Below are positions 17,886 to 27,900 of a stretch of DNA of 44,108 nt, piece after piece. The position numbers and the translations under genes are program-made. The notes beneath the pieces were generated by a model. It ran no database searches, was not told the origin of the DNA, and saw nothing but the letters and a program-made list of their open reading frames with translations. Positions within the stretch are counted from its first letter, which is position 1, and each line of letters begins with the position of its first letter. Source of the DNA: Deltaproteobacteria bacterium (GTDB lineage Bacteria > Myxococcota_A > UBA796 > SXON01); NCBI GenBank assembly GCA_947486185.1, contig CANKTH010000032.1, positions 1-44,108 of the forward strand, written 5' to 3'.

Positions 17886-19306
17886 GCCTCTCCGCTCCCG
17901 AGCTTCCACTCGGGCAGCTTCTTGCCTTCGGCGTGGACCTTACGCAGCACGAGGTGGAGCGCCGTGTACACCGCGAGCCACTCCCAGAAGGGCTTCTCGT
18001 CGAGCTCGAACTCCACAAAGGACCAGGCAAAATAGCCGGCCATGCTCGCGGGCATCGCCCAAGCCAGCGGCTCGGCCTCGGTGCCACGGGCCATCCGGAT
18101 GGTGTCCATCGACATCTTGCCGATGACACCTACAAGCGTAAACAGCAGGATCACCCCAATGATTCCGCCATGACTCATCTCAGACCAGAAGATCCCGTGC
18201 GGGTATCGATAGACCGAGTTGTAGAGCCACCAGGAGTAGGTCTTGAGCGCGGCGACGTAACCACCGGTGCCGATACCCAGACCGTCCGTGTGGACGAACA
18301 TCTGGATGCACGCAGCCCAATTCATCCCACGCACATCGCCCTCGAGGATCGAGCTCGACGACAGGACAATACGGTTGAGCCCCTTGCCGATGTCCCCGAG
18401 GTTGCCGAACCAGGCGATGAGGAACATCACGAAGCCCAAGGCGCCAAAACGGATCGCCCACTTCCGGAAGAGCGGTTGGCCCAGCGCGACGATGCCCGCG
18501 CCGATGACCACCGAGTAGGCGCCGCCGCGGCTGCCGCTGGTCATGGTGGTGAAGTAGATGAATAGGGTTGCGACCAGGAAAGCCCAGCGGAGAAGAAGCT
18601 CTTTTTGAATGAGCGCCATCGCCGCGGCAGGGATGATGACGAACATGAGGTTCATCGCGAACCAGTTGGGCTGCTGGCCAAGCCCGGTCTCACGGCCCCC
18701 GCGCGACGCCGCCTTCCAGGTGGACGAGTAGTCGGTGAGGCCGAGCAGATCCCCGAAGATTGCCAGGATGCCGATCAGGACGCAGGCGCCGATCCAGAAG
18801 TAGATCGCCAGCTTGACGTCCTCCCAGGTCTCGAGGAACGCCATGATCACCGTTGAGGTCGCGATGACCACGCACAACGTGATGCAGTCCTTGAGTCCCT
18901 CGGTGATGGTCAGGCTCCAGGTCAAGCCGGCCACCCGCCAAAGCAAAATCGCGCCGAAAACCAGCTGCCATGGCCACCATCTCCAGAGCTTGTGCCGCGT
19001 GAAGACCGCGCGGAGGCCCAGCGCGACGAGAGCATAGAGCAAGACCGGCTCGAACAGACCGATGGTGATCCCGCCGACGTTCAGGAAGGACATCGAACCG
19101 GTGGAGATCAGCCGCGCAGCGAGCATCATCGCCACCGCCACCACCGGCCGGTCCAGGAGCACGATGGTGATGAGGATAGCCGCCATCACAACGACCGGCA
19201 GCTTCCAGTCCACGAGAAACAGGCCGAGCAGCACGATCTGAGCGGCGGCCACCACCAGGTTGAAGGGGGTGAGGAGCGACCGGAGACTGGCGCGGAGGGC
19301 GGACAC
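17882..19306 (-). CDS. O-antigen ligase / Wzy-family polymerase-like membrane protein
   Basis: A 474-residue protein with about 11-12 hydrophobic segments and the hallmark layout of the WaaL/Wzy_C family. A central motif GLGQQPNWFAMNL with SGSRGG follows after the next helix, and a large extracytoplasmic loop near residues 330-380 contains GLGIGTGGYV and PHGIFWSEMSHGG; the histidine and arginine residues of this loop take part in glycan transfer in known ligases. These proteins ligate or polymerise lipid-carrier-linked glycans on the periplasmic face. GTG at 19306 is the start, with no clear ribosome binding site; a TACGCT -10-like hexamer lies 17 nt upstream. It is the first gene of a tightly packed minus-strand operon of four. 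Confidence 0.88.
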   Translation of the reverse strand: MSALRASLRSLLTPFNLVVAAAQIVLLGLFLVDWKLPVVVMAAILITIVLLDRPVVAVAMMLAARLISTGSMSFLNVGGITIGLFEPVLLYALVALGLRAVFTRHKLWRWWPWQLVFGAILLWRVAGLTWSLTITEGLKDCITLCVVIATSTVIMAFLETWEDVKLAIYFWIGACVLIGILAIFGDLLGLTDYSSTWKAASRGGRETGLGQQPNWFAMNLMFVIIPAAAMALIQKELLLRWAFLVATLFIYFTTMTSGSRGGAYSVVIGAGIVALGQPLFRKWAIRFGALGFVMFLIAWFGNLGDIGKGLNRIVLSSSSILEGDVRGMNWAACIQMFVHTDGLGIGTGGYVAALKTYSWWLYNSVYRYPHGIFWSEMSHGGIIGVILLFTLVGVIGKMSMDTIRMARGTEAEPLAWAMPASMAGYFAWSFVEFELDEKPFWEWLAVYTALHLVLRKVHAEGKKLPEWKLGSGEA

Positions 19307-19429
19307 GATGCGGCGCGGCGCGTAGCGTAGCCGAGGCCGGGTGTCAATCCGACCAGAGCCGCGTCGGAGAGGCCGCGGAGTCTACCAACCGCTCACGTGT
19401 GAGTGGGGCGGACCCGCTGGATCCGGGGT

Positions 19430-19435
19430 TACGCT
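19430..19435 (+). promoter_or_regulatory. -10-like element 6 nt before an ATG start
   Basis: TACGCT (TAnnnT form) ends exactly 6 nt before the ATG at 19442, leaving no room for a ribosome binding site and predicting a leaderless mRNA. No good -35 was identified. Confidence 0.35.
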
Positions 19436-19441
19436 CCGCCG

Positions 19442-21397
<1,956 letters not shown>

Positions 21398-21434
21398 GAA
21401 CGGAGCCGAGATCTTCGCGCCGCGGGACTGGCCC

Positions 21435-21463
21435 TTGACAGCGGCGCCGACTCGGACAATATT
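21435..21463 (+). promoter_or_regulatory. sigma-70-type promoter for the small lipoprotein gene
   Basis: A perfect TTGACA at 21435-21440 is followed after 17 nt by AATATT at 21458-21463 (4 of 6 matches to TATAAT). The AT-rich -10 stands out in this GC-rich DNA. It predicts a leader of about 90 nt. Confidence 0.55.
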
Positions 21464-21561
21464 CACCGCGCTTGGCCTGGGCCTCAGGCTGGAGCTCGCC
21501 CCACAAGGGGAACCGCAAGAGAAACCCCGGGCGCCCCCCGGTCCAATGAGGAGAAAATACC

Positions 21562-21669
21562 ATGAAGGCTCTCAAGCTCGTCTTCGCGCTCATCGCTGTG
21601 TTCGGCATCGCCGGCTGCCCCGACAAGGGCGGCGATTCTGACAGCGCGGCCACCACCGCCGGTAGCTGA
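21562..21669 (+). CDS. very small lipoprotein (35 residues)
   Basis: The open frame from ATG 21562 to TGA 21669 encodes 35 residues. A basic N-terminus (MKALK) and hydrophobic core lead to the lipobox Ile-Ala-Gly-Cys, with cysteine 19 as the expected lipidated residue. The mature part would be only 17 residues (CPDKGGDSDSAATTAGS), acidic and Ser/Thr/Gly rich. The gene is well supported: GAGGAG (21548-21553) lies 8 nt before the ATG, a promoter is 100 nt upstream, and a strong stem-loop terminator follows. Asp at position +3 of the mature peptide may keep it out of, or in, one membrane, depending on the Lol rules of this group. It resembles the tiny lipoproteins with a DSD-type tail seen in myxobacteria; the function is unknown. 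The unit looks independent and possibly well expressed. Confidence 0.75.
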   Translation: MKALKLVFALIAVFGIAGCPDKGGDSDSAATTAGS

Positions 21670-21700
21670 GCGTCGCGCCGGTTTTCCGGCACGGACAAGG

Positions 21701-21732
21701 AGCCCCCGCCCCAGGCGGGGGTTCTGGTTTTT
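21701..21732 (+). terminator. intrinsic terminator after the small lipoprotein gene
   Basis: An 8-bp GC stem, CCCCCGCC (21703-21710) and GGCGGGGG (21714-21721), with a 3-nt loop is followed by a T-rich tract ending in five T residues. It lies 33 nt after the stop of the lipoprotein gene. Confidence 0.75.
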
Positions 21733-21800
21733 GGGCCTCGACCCGTCAAATGGGCCGAAAGTAGAGACGCGAGACGAACGGGATCGCGGAGCTACGCGCC

Positions 21801-21929
21801 CTAACGGCGGCGCACGCGCACCGGCACGGGCACCGGCTTGGGCTCGGCCAGGGCCTCGAGCCAACCGGCGAGGCGCCGGCGAAGCTCACCGAGCCAATCT
21901 TCACCTTCTTCGCGGCGTGTGTGACCCAT
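21801..21929 (-). CDS. candidate small basic protein (42 residues)
   Basis: A minus-strand open frame from ATG 21929 to TAG 21801 encodes 42 residues: an amphipathic helix with Trp and Leu (DWLGELRRRLAGWLEALAE), a Pro-Val repeat (PKPVPVPV) and an Arg-rich tail. The case for a real gene is the GGAGGAG ribosome binding site directly before the ATG and a TATACT -10-like hexamer about 30 nt upstream. No homologue is recognised. The composition suggests membrane or nucleic-acid contact. It is divergent from the large membrane protein gene (22029) with 99 nt between, and converges on the small lipoprotein unit. Coding is not certain because GC-rich DNA gives many open frames. Confidence 0.45.
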   Translation of the reverse strand: MGHTRREEGEDWLGELRRRLAGWLEALAEPKPVPVPVRVRRR

Positions 21930-21959
21930 CGCTCCTCCGGGTTCGGGTGACTCCCAACC

Positions 21960-21965
21960 AGTATA
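21960..21965 (-). promoter_or_regulatory. -10-like element for the 42-residue gene
   Basis: The minus strand reads TATACT, matching TATAAT in 5 of 6 bases. It predicts a start near 21953 and a short leader containing the GGAGGAG site. The hexamer 17 nt upstream (CTTCCC) is a poor -35. Confidence 0.35.
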
Positions 21966-22028
21966 GCCGCAGCGCGCCGATCGGGAAGGGGCGGGACGCA
22001 GGACGCCCACAACGATTAGCAAGGACGC

Positions 22029-23765
22029 ATGCGCCCGACGCTCTTCGCCGCCCTGTTGCTCTACCTGCTGTTCGCGGCCACCACCGCGACCGAGGTGGGC
22101 GTGGTGGGGGAGGTCGCGGCGAGCTGGGCCGCGACGCCGCCGCACGTCGAACGGGTGCCCGGCACGGCCCCCGTCGAGCACCAGCTCGGTCCTTTTCTGG
22201 CGCGCGAGACCCGCCCGACCGAGACGCTTTGGGGCCTGCCGCTCGCGGTGAACGCCTACACGGGCGGGCCGGCGGACTGGCCCGCCCGGCTGGTGACGGT
22301 GGCGCTCGGGCCGGAGTACGGCGCGTGGACCGGCGTGGGCCTCGGCTTCGTGCTTCTCTGGTTGACCCATCGTTTCTTGATGTTCAACGCCTCGCCTATC
22401 GTCGCGGGCCTGGCAGGCCTCTGGCTCGCGACCGACTGGAGTTTCGTATTCTACCGGAAGGTGCTGGGCGGTACCGAAGTGCTCCTCCAGGCGGCCAGCC
22501 TGCTCGTGCTCTGGGCCGTGTGGAGCCGGCGTTGGCGCGGCGGTACCCACGGCAGCCTCGCCCTCGCGACGGGCATCGGACTCGGGCTTCTCGCTAAAGC
22601 AACCTTTGTAGCCACGCTTGGCGCGGTCGGCCTCGCCGTGGTCCTGACCCGCTGGGACCGCGCTCGCCTGCTGCCGCCCCGCCCCCTCTCGTGGCCCGTG
22701 CTGATCGGCGCGCCGCTCATCCTGGTGAGCCCGCTGGTGATCGCGGCGCTCCACCACCACTTTGCCGGCATGAGCCTGTTGAGCCATGACAGCGTGGCGC
22801 TCCAGCTCACCCGGCTCGGCGCGGGCAGCCTGGACCGGGAGAGCCTCTGGAACGTCCCAAGATTCTTGGGGAACCCCCTTGGCTTCTTCCACGACGCCTA
22901 CGGGGCGCCCGCGGGGCCGCCCCTGTCCGTGCTCCGGAACCTCGGCTGGATGGTGCTCGTGGCGGGAACGGGCCTGGAGTGGGCGCGGCCCATCAAGAAC
23001 AAACAGTCTGCTCTCTTACGCTTTTTGTCGATCGCCACGCCACTCCAGCTCGGCTTCCTCACGCTCCTGAACCGCGATCTGCACCATCTCGCCCAGTGCA
23101 CGATCTACCTGACGATCTGGGGCTGCCTCGCCGCTGAGCGCCTCGCGGCGACCATCACCCCACCCCGGGGCGTCGGGCGCGCCATCTTCGCGCTCCTGTT
23201 GGTCGGCCCTACGCTCGTCGCCGGTGCCCGCCAGCTGATCCACACCGACTCCGCGCTCCGTAGCATCCACACGCCGAGCTTCACCCGCGGAGGTCAGCGC
23301 GCCCTCGCCCGGATGGTGACCGCTTCGGGCGCCCGGCGACTCGTGACCTCCGACTACGAGGTCTATGGCGCGTTGGAGCTGGGGCTCCCGGAGGTTGAGC
23401 TCATCCACACGTGGGCCGCCTTCACCACGCGGACCGCCGACCAGCCTCCGGGCGCCGCAGCGCTGAGGCGAGCCGAAGGCGCCCACTATCTGAGCGTTCT
23501 CGCCAGCGCGCCGCTGATATACAACTGGCGCCCCGACCCCCGAGAGGTCCAGCGGATCGCCGCCTCTGAGGGGCTCGAGGCGGTGCAGGTGGCGAGGATG
23601 ACCCAAGGCGCCGATACCCTGGCGGTCCTCTACCGGATCACGCGCCGTTCAGGGGATCGCGATCTCGATGGTGCCCGTAGTGGTAGCGGGCTCGGGGTCG
23701 GGACTGAGCAGCACAGCAGTGACGCCGCCGGCGGCCACCGCGACCCCGCCGATACCCGCCCATAA
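22029..23765 (+). CDS. multi-pass membrane protein, GT-C (PMT/ArnT)-like
   Basis: A 578-residue protein with about ten hydrophobic segments. After the first transmembrane segment an extracytoplasmic loop contains acidic residues (PVEHQLGPFLARETRPTE), and the fold pattern (hydrophobic helices with short loops, a segment THRFLMFNASPIVAGLAGLWLATDW and a C-terminal soluble domain with EVYGALELGLPEVELIHTW) resembles membrane glycosyltransferases of the GT-C class, which use lipid-linked sugars. A definite Asp-Glu/Asp-Asp catalytic motif is not recognised, so the activity is only inferred. ATG at 22029 has AAGGA about 4 nt upstream. The 3' end is odd: the last 39 codons overlap the end of the convergent PEGA gene by 117 nt, and the residues there are Gly/Ser/Asp rich and low in complexity. 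Confidence 0.68.
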   Translation: MRPTLFAALLLYLLFAATTATEVGVVGEVAASWAATPPHVERVPGTAPVEHQLGPFLARETRPTETLWGLPLAVNAYTGGPADWPARLVTVALGPEYGAWTGVGLGFVLLWLTHRFLMFNASPIVAGLAGLWLATDWSFVFYRKVLGGTEVLLQAASLLVLWAVWSRRWRGGTHGSLALATGIGLGLLAKATFVATLGAVGLAVVLTRWDRARLLPPRPLSWPVLIGAPLILVSPLVIAALHHHFAGMSLLSHDSVALQLTRLGAGSLDRESLWNVPRFLGNPLGFFHDAYGAPAGPPLSVLRNLGWMVLVAGTGLEWARPIKNKQSALLRFLSIATPLQLGFLTLLNRDLHHLAQCTIYLTIWGCLAAERLAATITPPRGVGRAIFALLLVGPTLVAGARQLIHTDSALRSIHTPSFTRGGQRALARMVTASGARRLVTSDYEVYGALELGLPEVELIHTWAAFTTRTADQPPGAAALRRAEGAHYLSVLASAPLIYNWRPDPREVQRIAASEGLEAVQVARMTQGADTLAVLYRITRRSGDRDLDGARSGSGLGVGTEQHSSDAAGGHRDPADTRP

Positions 23766-24905
23766 CCACCAAGGTGGCCGACGAGAGGCCTCGACGAACT
23801 CCTCTTCCGGCGTCGCGAACAAGAGGTGGAGCAAGGTAGGATTGTGATTGACGTCGAGCGCTACGACCTGGGCGCTCACCCGGTTGCTCGCGATTGTCCC
23901 GTTGGGCTCGAGGTAGCCGGAGAGCCCGGCAGCGAGGTCCACGAGGGTCTCGACCGGATCCTCGCCGGCATCGGCGGTGAGCGGCTTGGAGAAGGTCCCC
24001 GCGCGCGGGGAGTAGAGCTGGAGCATGACCTTGCCGTCGGCGGAGACACCCGCGAGCAGTACGGTGGCCTCGTCGAGATAGGCGCCTAGAGCCTGGTAAA
24101 TTTCCCGGGTGTGACGGCTTCGGCTCGAATCGTCCGCGCCAGCATCACCCAGGGTGGGCGGGCCAGGATCGAGCTGTGTCTGCCGGACCTCTCCGGAGTC
24201 AAGCGTGATGCGCGAGCGAGCGTTGTCCCCGCTCTCCCCGCGTAGCAGCACCTCGTGCTCGCCAGGCGGGAGCGAGATGTCGGACTGCGGGGCAGGGCCG
24301 ATCAGGCGGCCGTCCACGAAGATCGTAGCGGGCTCCGTCGCGCTGGTGGTGACGGTAAGGCGCGCTGGGCGGCGCCCGGTGACCTCCGCCCGAACGTCGT
24401 CGTAGAGGGAGAGGACGGAGGGCGGGTAACGGACCGGATCAAGCTGCCAGTCGGGATCGAGCACCAACGACGACGTCAAGGCGGTGCGCGCGCGGCTCTC
24501 GTTCCCCGACGCGAGCTCGCAGAGGCCGGTCAACACCAGCGCGTCCTGGAGGCTCCGCGGATCAGGGCTGACCGCGAGGCCGGCGCGTAAGGAAGCGACC
24601 GCCTCGGCCAACACCGGGAGCGCGGCGTCCGTCTCCGCTCGATCATAGAGAAACTGGCCCTCCGTGAGGCGTTCCCGGCCGGGACCGAGGGCGTACTGGT
24701 TGAGGACCAGGTCCTGACGGCCCGCGATGCGTAGCGCCACGTCGTCCGGGGCGACCGCGCGCACCTTGCCATTCCCCTCCAACGCGGCCGCGATCCGCTC
24801 GGCCGCCGCCGCCGACTCGGCCTCGCCCAAGGTGGAGAGGTGGACGCCCACCACGGCGACCTCGGGAGCCGCGAGCGTCGCGGCGATCAGGGTGAGCCAC
24901 ATCAT
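23649..24905 (-). CDS. PEGA-domain protein with C-terminal transmembrane helix
   Basis: A 418-residue protein with a short N-terminal hydrophobic segment (MMWLTLIAATLAAPE) that looks like a signal peptide. Residues about 15-60 resemble the start of a periplasmic domain with VAVVGVHL. Residues about 90-175 are helical and TPR-like. Residues 181-247 contain a PEGA domain (ATIFVDGRLIG, SLPPGEHEVLL), a short beta domain usually found near the envelope. Residues about 375-396 are a single transmembrane helix (PPWWLWAGIGGVAVAAGGV), followed by a short tail. This layout is common among myxobacterial PEGA proteins that are encoded near regulatory or surface clusters. The start has a TACCCT hexamer exactly 6 nt upstream. 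Its end overlaps the convergent membrane protein gene by 117 nt. Confidence 0.8.
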   Translation of the reverse strand: MMWLTLIAATLAAPEVAVVGVHLSTLGEAESAAAAERIAAALEGNGKVRAVAPDDVALRIAGRQDLVLNQYALGPGRERLTEGQFLYDRAETDAALPVLAEAVASLRAGLAVSPDPRSLQDALVLTGLCELASGNESRARTALTSSLVLDPDWQLDPVRYPPSVLSLYDDVRAEVTGRRPARLTVTTSATEPATIFVDGRLIGPAPQSDISLPPGEHEVLLRGESGDNARSRITLDSGEVRQTQLDPGPPTLGDAGADDSSRSRHTREIYQALGAYLDEATVLLAGVSADGKVMLQLYSPRAGTFSKPLTADAGEDPVETLVDLAAGLSGYLEPNGTIASNRVSAQVVALDVNHNPTLLHLLFATPEEEFVEASRRPPWWLWAGIGGVAVAAGGVTAVLLSPDPEPATTTGTIEIAIP

Positions 24906-24911
24906 CCGGCT

Positions 24912-24917
24912 AGGGTA
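24912..24917 (-). promoter_or_regulatory. -10-like element 6 nt before the PEGA gene start
   Basis: The minus strand reads TACCCT, then 6 nt, then ATGATG. A TTGACG lies 14 nt upstream of the hexamer, shorter than the usual 17. It predicts a leaderless mRNA. Confidence 0.35.
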
Positions 24918-24993
24918 ACCGCCCGAAGCAGCGTCAACACTTCCGCCGGCCGACGCCAGGGACGAAAGTGGAGATTCTGGTTAGGGCCCGCGG

Positions 24994-27900
24994 GTGACCG
25001 AGCCTCTCAGGATCGACATCTTCATTGAGCGGGAGGACGAAGCCTCCGGCCGGAGCGTGGTCGGAGAGCGGCGTCGCAGATACCGGGTCAGACTGTGGGA
25101 CGACGTGTGCGGGGCCTGCGAGTTTGCGTGGAGCGACGCGGATCAGGCCGAACTTGGCGCGCTCCTCAACGAGGCCGGGAACGACATGGCCGAGGCCCAC
25201 CTGATCGACCTGATGGCGGTATGGGTCTACGAAGGCGGGCTCCTACGCGCGCGCACCGCGCTGCAGGAGGCGGTCTACGCGCGCCGCCCTATCCACGTAC
25301 ACCTCCGGGCGTCCTCGGGCTCCCTGTACGGGCTCCCGTGGGAGGTCATGCCTCTACAAGCTGACGATCTTCCCCTCTCCCGCACGCCGGGCGTGGTGCT
25401 CCGGTACGAGGCGATCGACGACGAACGCGCTTCCCCCTCGCGTAGCCTGGCCATCAGCAATGACCCGGTGGAAGAGGGCGGGCGGGTGCTCGTCGGTTGG
25501 GCCGACCCGGGCGGCGGTGGCCTACCCCACGCGGAGCACAGCCTCGCAGCCCGCAAGGCGGTCGACGCGCTCGACGATCCCACCGTCCGATTCGAGGAGC
25601 TCGCGGGCGTCACGCTCGACGGGCTTCGCACCCGACTCTCGGCATCGGGATCGCCGATCAACGTGCTGCAGCTGCTCTGCCCCCGGGGCCCCAGCGGCGC
25701 GGGTCCGCGCGGCATCCGGCTGCTCGACGGCGTCGCGGACGGCACGGCGCTGGCCGGCTGTCTGGCGCCCTTTGTGCCCCATCTACGAGTGGTCCTGCTG
25801 ACCGTGGCCACAGGCCCCGCCACCGTGCTGGGGGGCGACGAGGTGCAGGCGATCGTGAGTCCGCTGCTCCGGATCGGCGTTCCCTACGTGATCGTGTGCC
25901 GCAACGTGTTCGGTCCCACGTCCGCCGGCGTCTTCCTGGAGACCTTCTACCGGGCGATCCTCGAAGAGGCCCATTCGATCCAGGAGGCTTTTGCGCTCGC
26001 GCGCACGGCGATGCGGGACGAGGCGGGCCTGGTCCAGCTCCACGCCAACTCGGACACCCCCTGGCACGCGCGTCCCTTCGTGCGCCGCTCGCACCCGGGC
26101 CAGGGCGCCTACCGCGAGCAGGATCATGGACTTTTCGCCGCACGAGATGAGGACATCCGCGACCTGTCCAACGCGATCGACGAGCTCGTGCTCCCTACAG
26201 CCCCCTCGGACCGCTCTCGGCTCATCGTGCTCCATGGCGCCTCCAAATCAGGGAAAAGCTCGCTTGTCCGAGCAGGGCTCATGTGTCAGTACCGCGCAGA
26301 CGCCTCACGATGGCGGGCGTTGTGGTTTGACAACGCGGACGCCGTGCAGCCGGAACACTGGTTTGACGCCGATGATGATCGTTCGGTCCTCGCGGTGGTG
26401 GACGCCGTGACGATCGTGGGGCGAGGCCTGGGGATCGGCCTCGAAGACCTGCTGCAGGCTACCACCCGGCCGGACCTGCGCCTGGTCGTGCTGCTCGTGG
26501 TCCGTTCGGCGGTATTGCCCGCGGTGCTCGACGCCCTTGACCACGTTCCTACATCCGGCACGCCGATCTCTCCCGCGCGTATCCACCGCCTCGAGCCGCT
26601 TCGAGGTCGGAACCTTCGCGACGCGTTGGTGGTGCCGGTCCGACGCGCCGGGATGGTGATGCCCGAGCCCCTCGTGAACGGAATTGTCGAGGCGCTCGAC
26701 GGTCGTGCGGGCGCGTTGCCCCTCCTCCAGGCGATGGTCGACGAGCTCTGGCAGCGGCGCGCCACCCGGCAGCTGGGCTCACCTGGCGCGTCGGCGACCG
26801 GGCTCTTGAGCTCCGCCATCCGCCGGCTCGGCGGTCCGCTCCCCCCCGGCCAGGACCCTTCGGGGCGCATGACCGGCTTCCTCCTCGCGGTGCTCGCCGC
26901 CGCCCCGCGCCACCGTGCAGCAGGCTACCGCTCACGCGTGCCCGACTGGACCATTCTACCGGCAGACAGTGAGGTTGCAAACCGTTTTTCCGCAGTAATC
27001 GACGCTGCGGTCGCCACTGGCCTGGTTGAAGAGTCTCTCGGCGACGCCGAGGAGCGCACGCTCGAGGTGTCCGACCCCCGTCTACCCGACGCACTCACCG
27101 TCGCAATGAAAAAAGTGACGGATCAGGCCCAGAAGGCGGCGGCACATCTGCACACCGTGCTCGGGAACCGGCGGCGACGGAGCGGGGAGCGCACGACGGT
27201 GCCTGGCCTCACCCCCGACGAGGCCCGTCAGGCCGACGCTGCCCTGAAAGACTGGACAGACCTTCTCTCTGCCGAGGCCAATCGCCGTCTCCGTGCGGCC
27301 CTCCCGCCGCCGACCCCGTCTGGCCTCGAGCCGACCCTCCCGACCTCCTCCTTCTTGCCGCCGCCCCCTTTCGGCCTCGGGCCGACCGTCTCCACCCCCT
27401 CCATCCCAGCACCGCCCTCGGGAGGCACCCCCAGCAGCCGCACTTCAGAACGCCGGGCCGACGAGACCGGCGCACCCCAGCCCACCGCCGGCGCGACCCC
27501 GAGCGCCGGGCCGTCCACGGTCCGCCGGGCCACCGAAGCAGGCCTTTCAAGCTCCGGTATCGCAGTGCGGGTCGTGCTGCTCGCGCTGGTGCTGGCGCTC
27601 ACCGGGCTCGGTAGCGCCGCCTTGTACAAGGTCCTCGACGACTCCCAGGCGCGCGAGCTCGCGGTCGCGAACGGCCCGCACACGTCTCCTGAACACGCCC
27701 GCCGCCTCGCAATGGCGCGGAACTGGCTCGAGACGGCGCCGACCACGGCCGCGCTGCTGCTCCTCGAGGTGAAGGACCCGCTCGCGGCGCCTGGTTGGGC
27801 TCAAGAGGCGGTTCGTGCCCTGAGTTCTCCGGTGCTCGTACGGTCCTGGGCGGCCGAACGGGCCGCCCCTTGCCCCGACGGCTCGGTGGCGACGGTCGAC

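Noticed and set aside
21801..22892. Long minus-strand open frame running through the membrane protein gene at 22029
   Set aside because: The upper part is a shadow of the membrane protein; only the last 42 codons, with their own start signals, are kept as a candidate gene.
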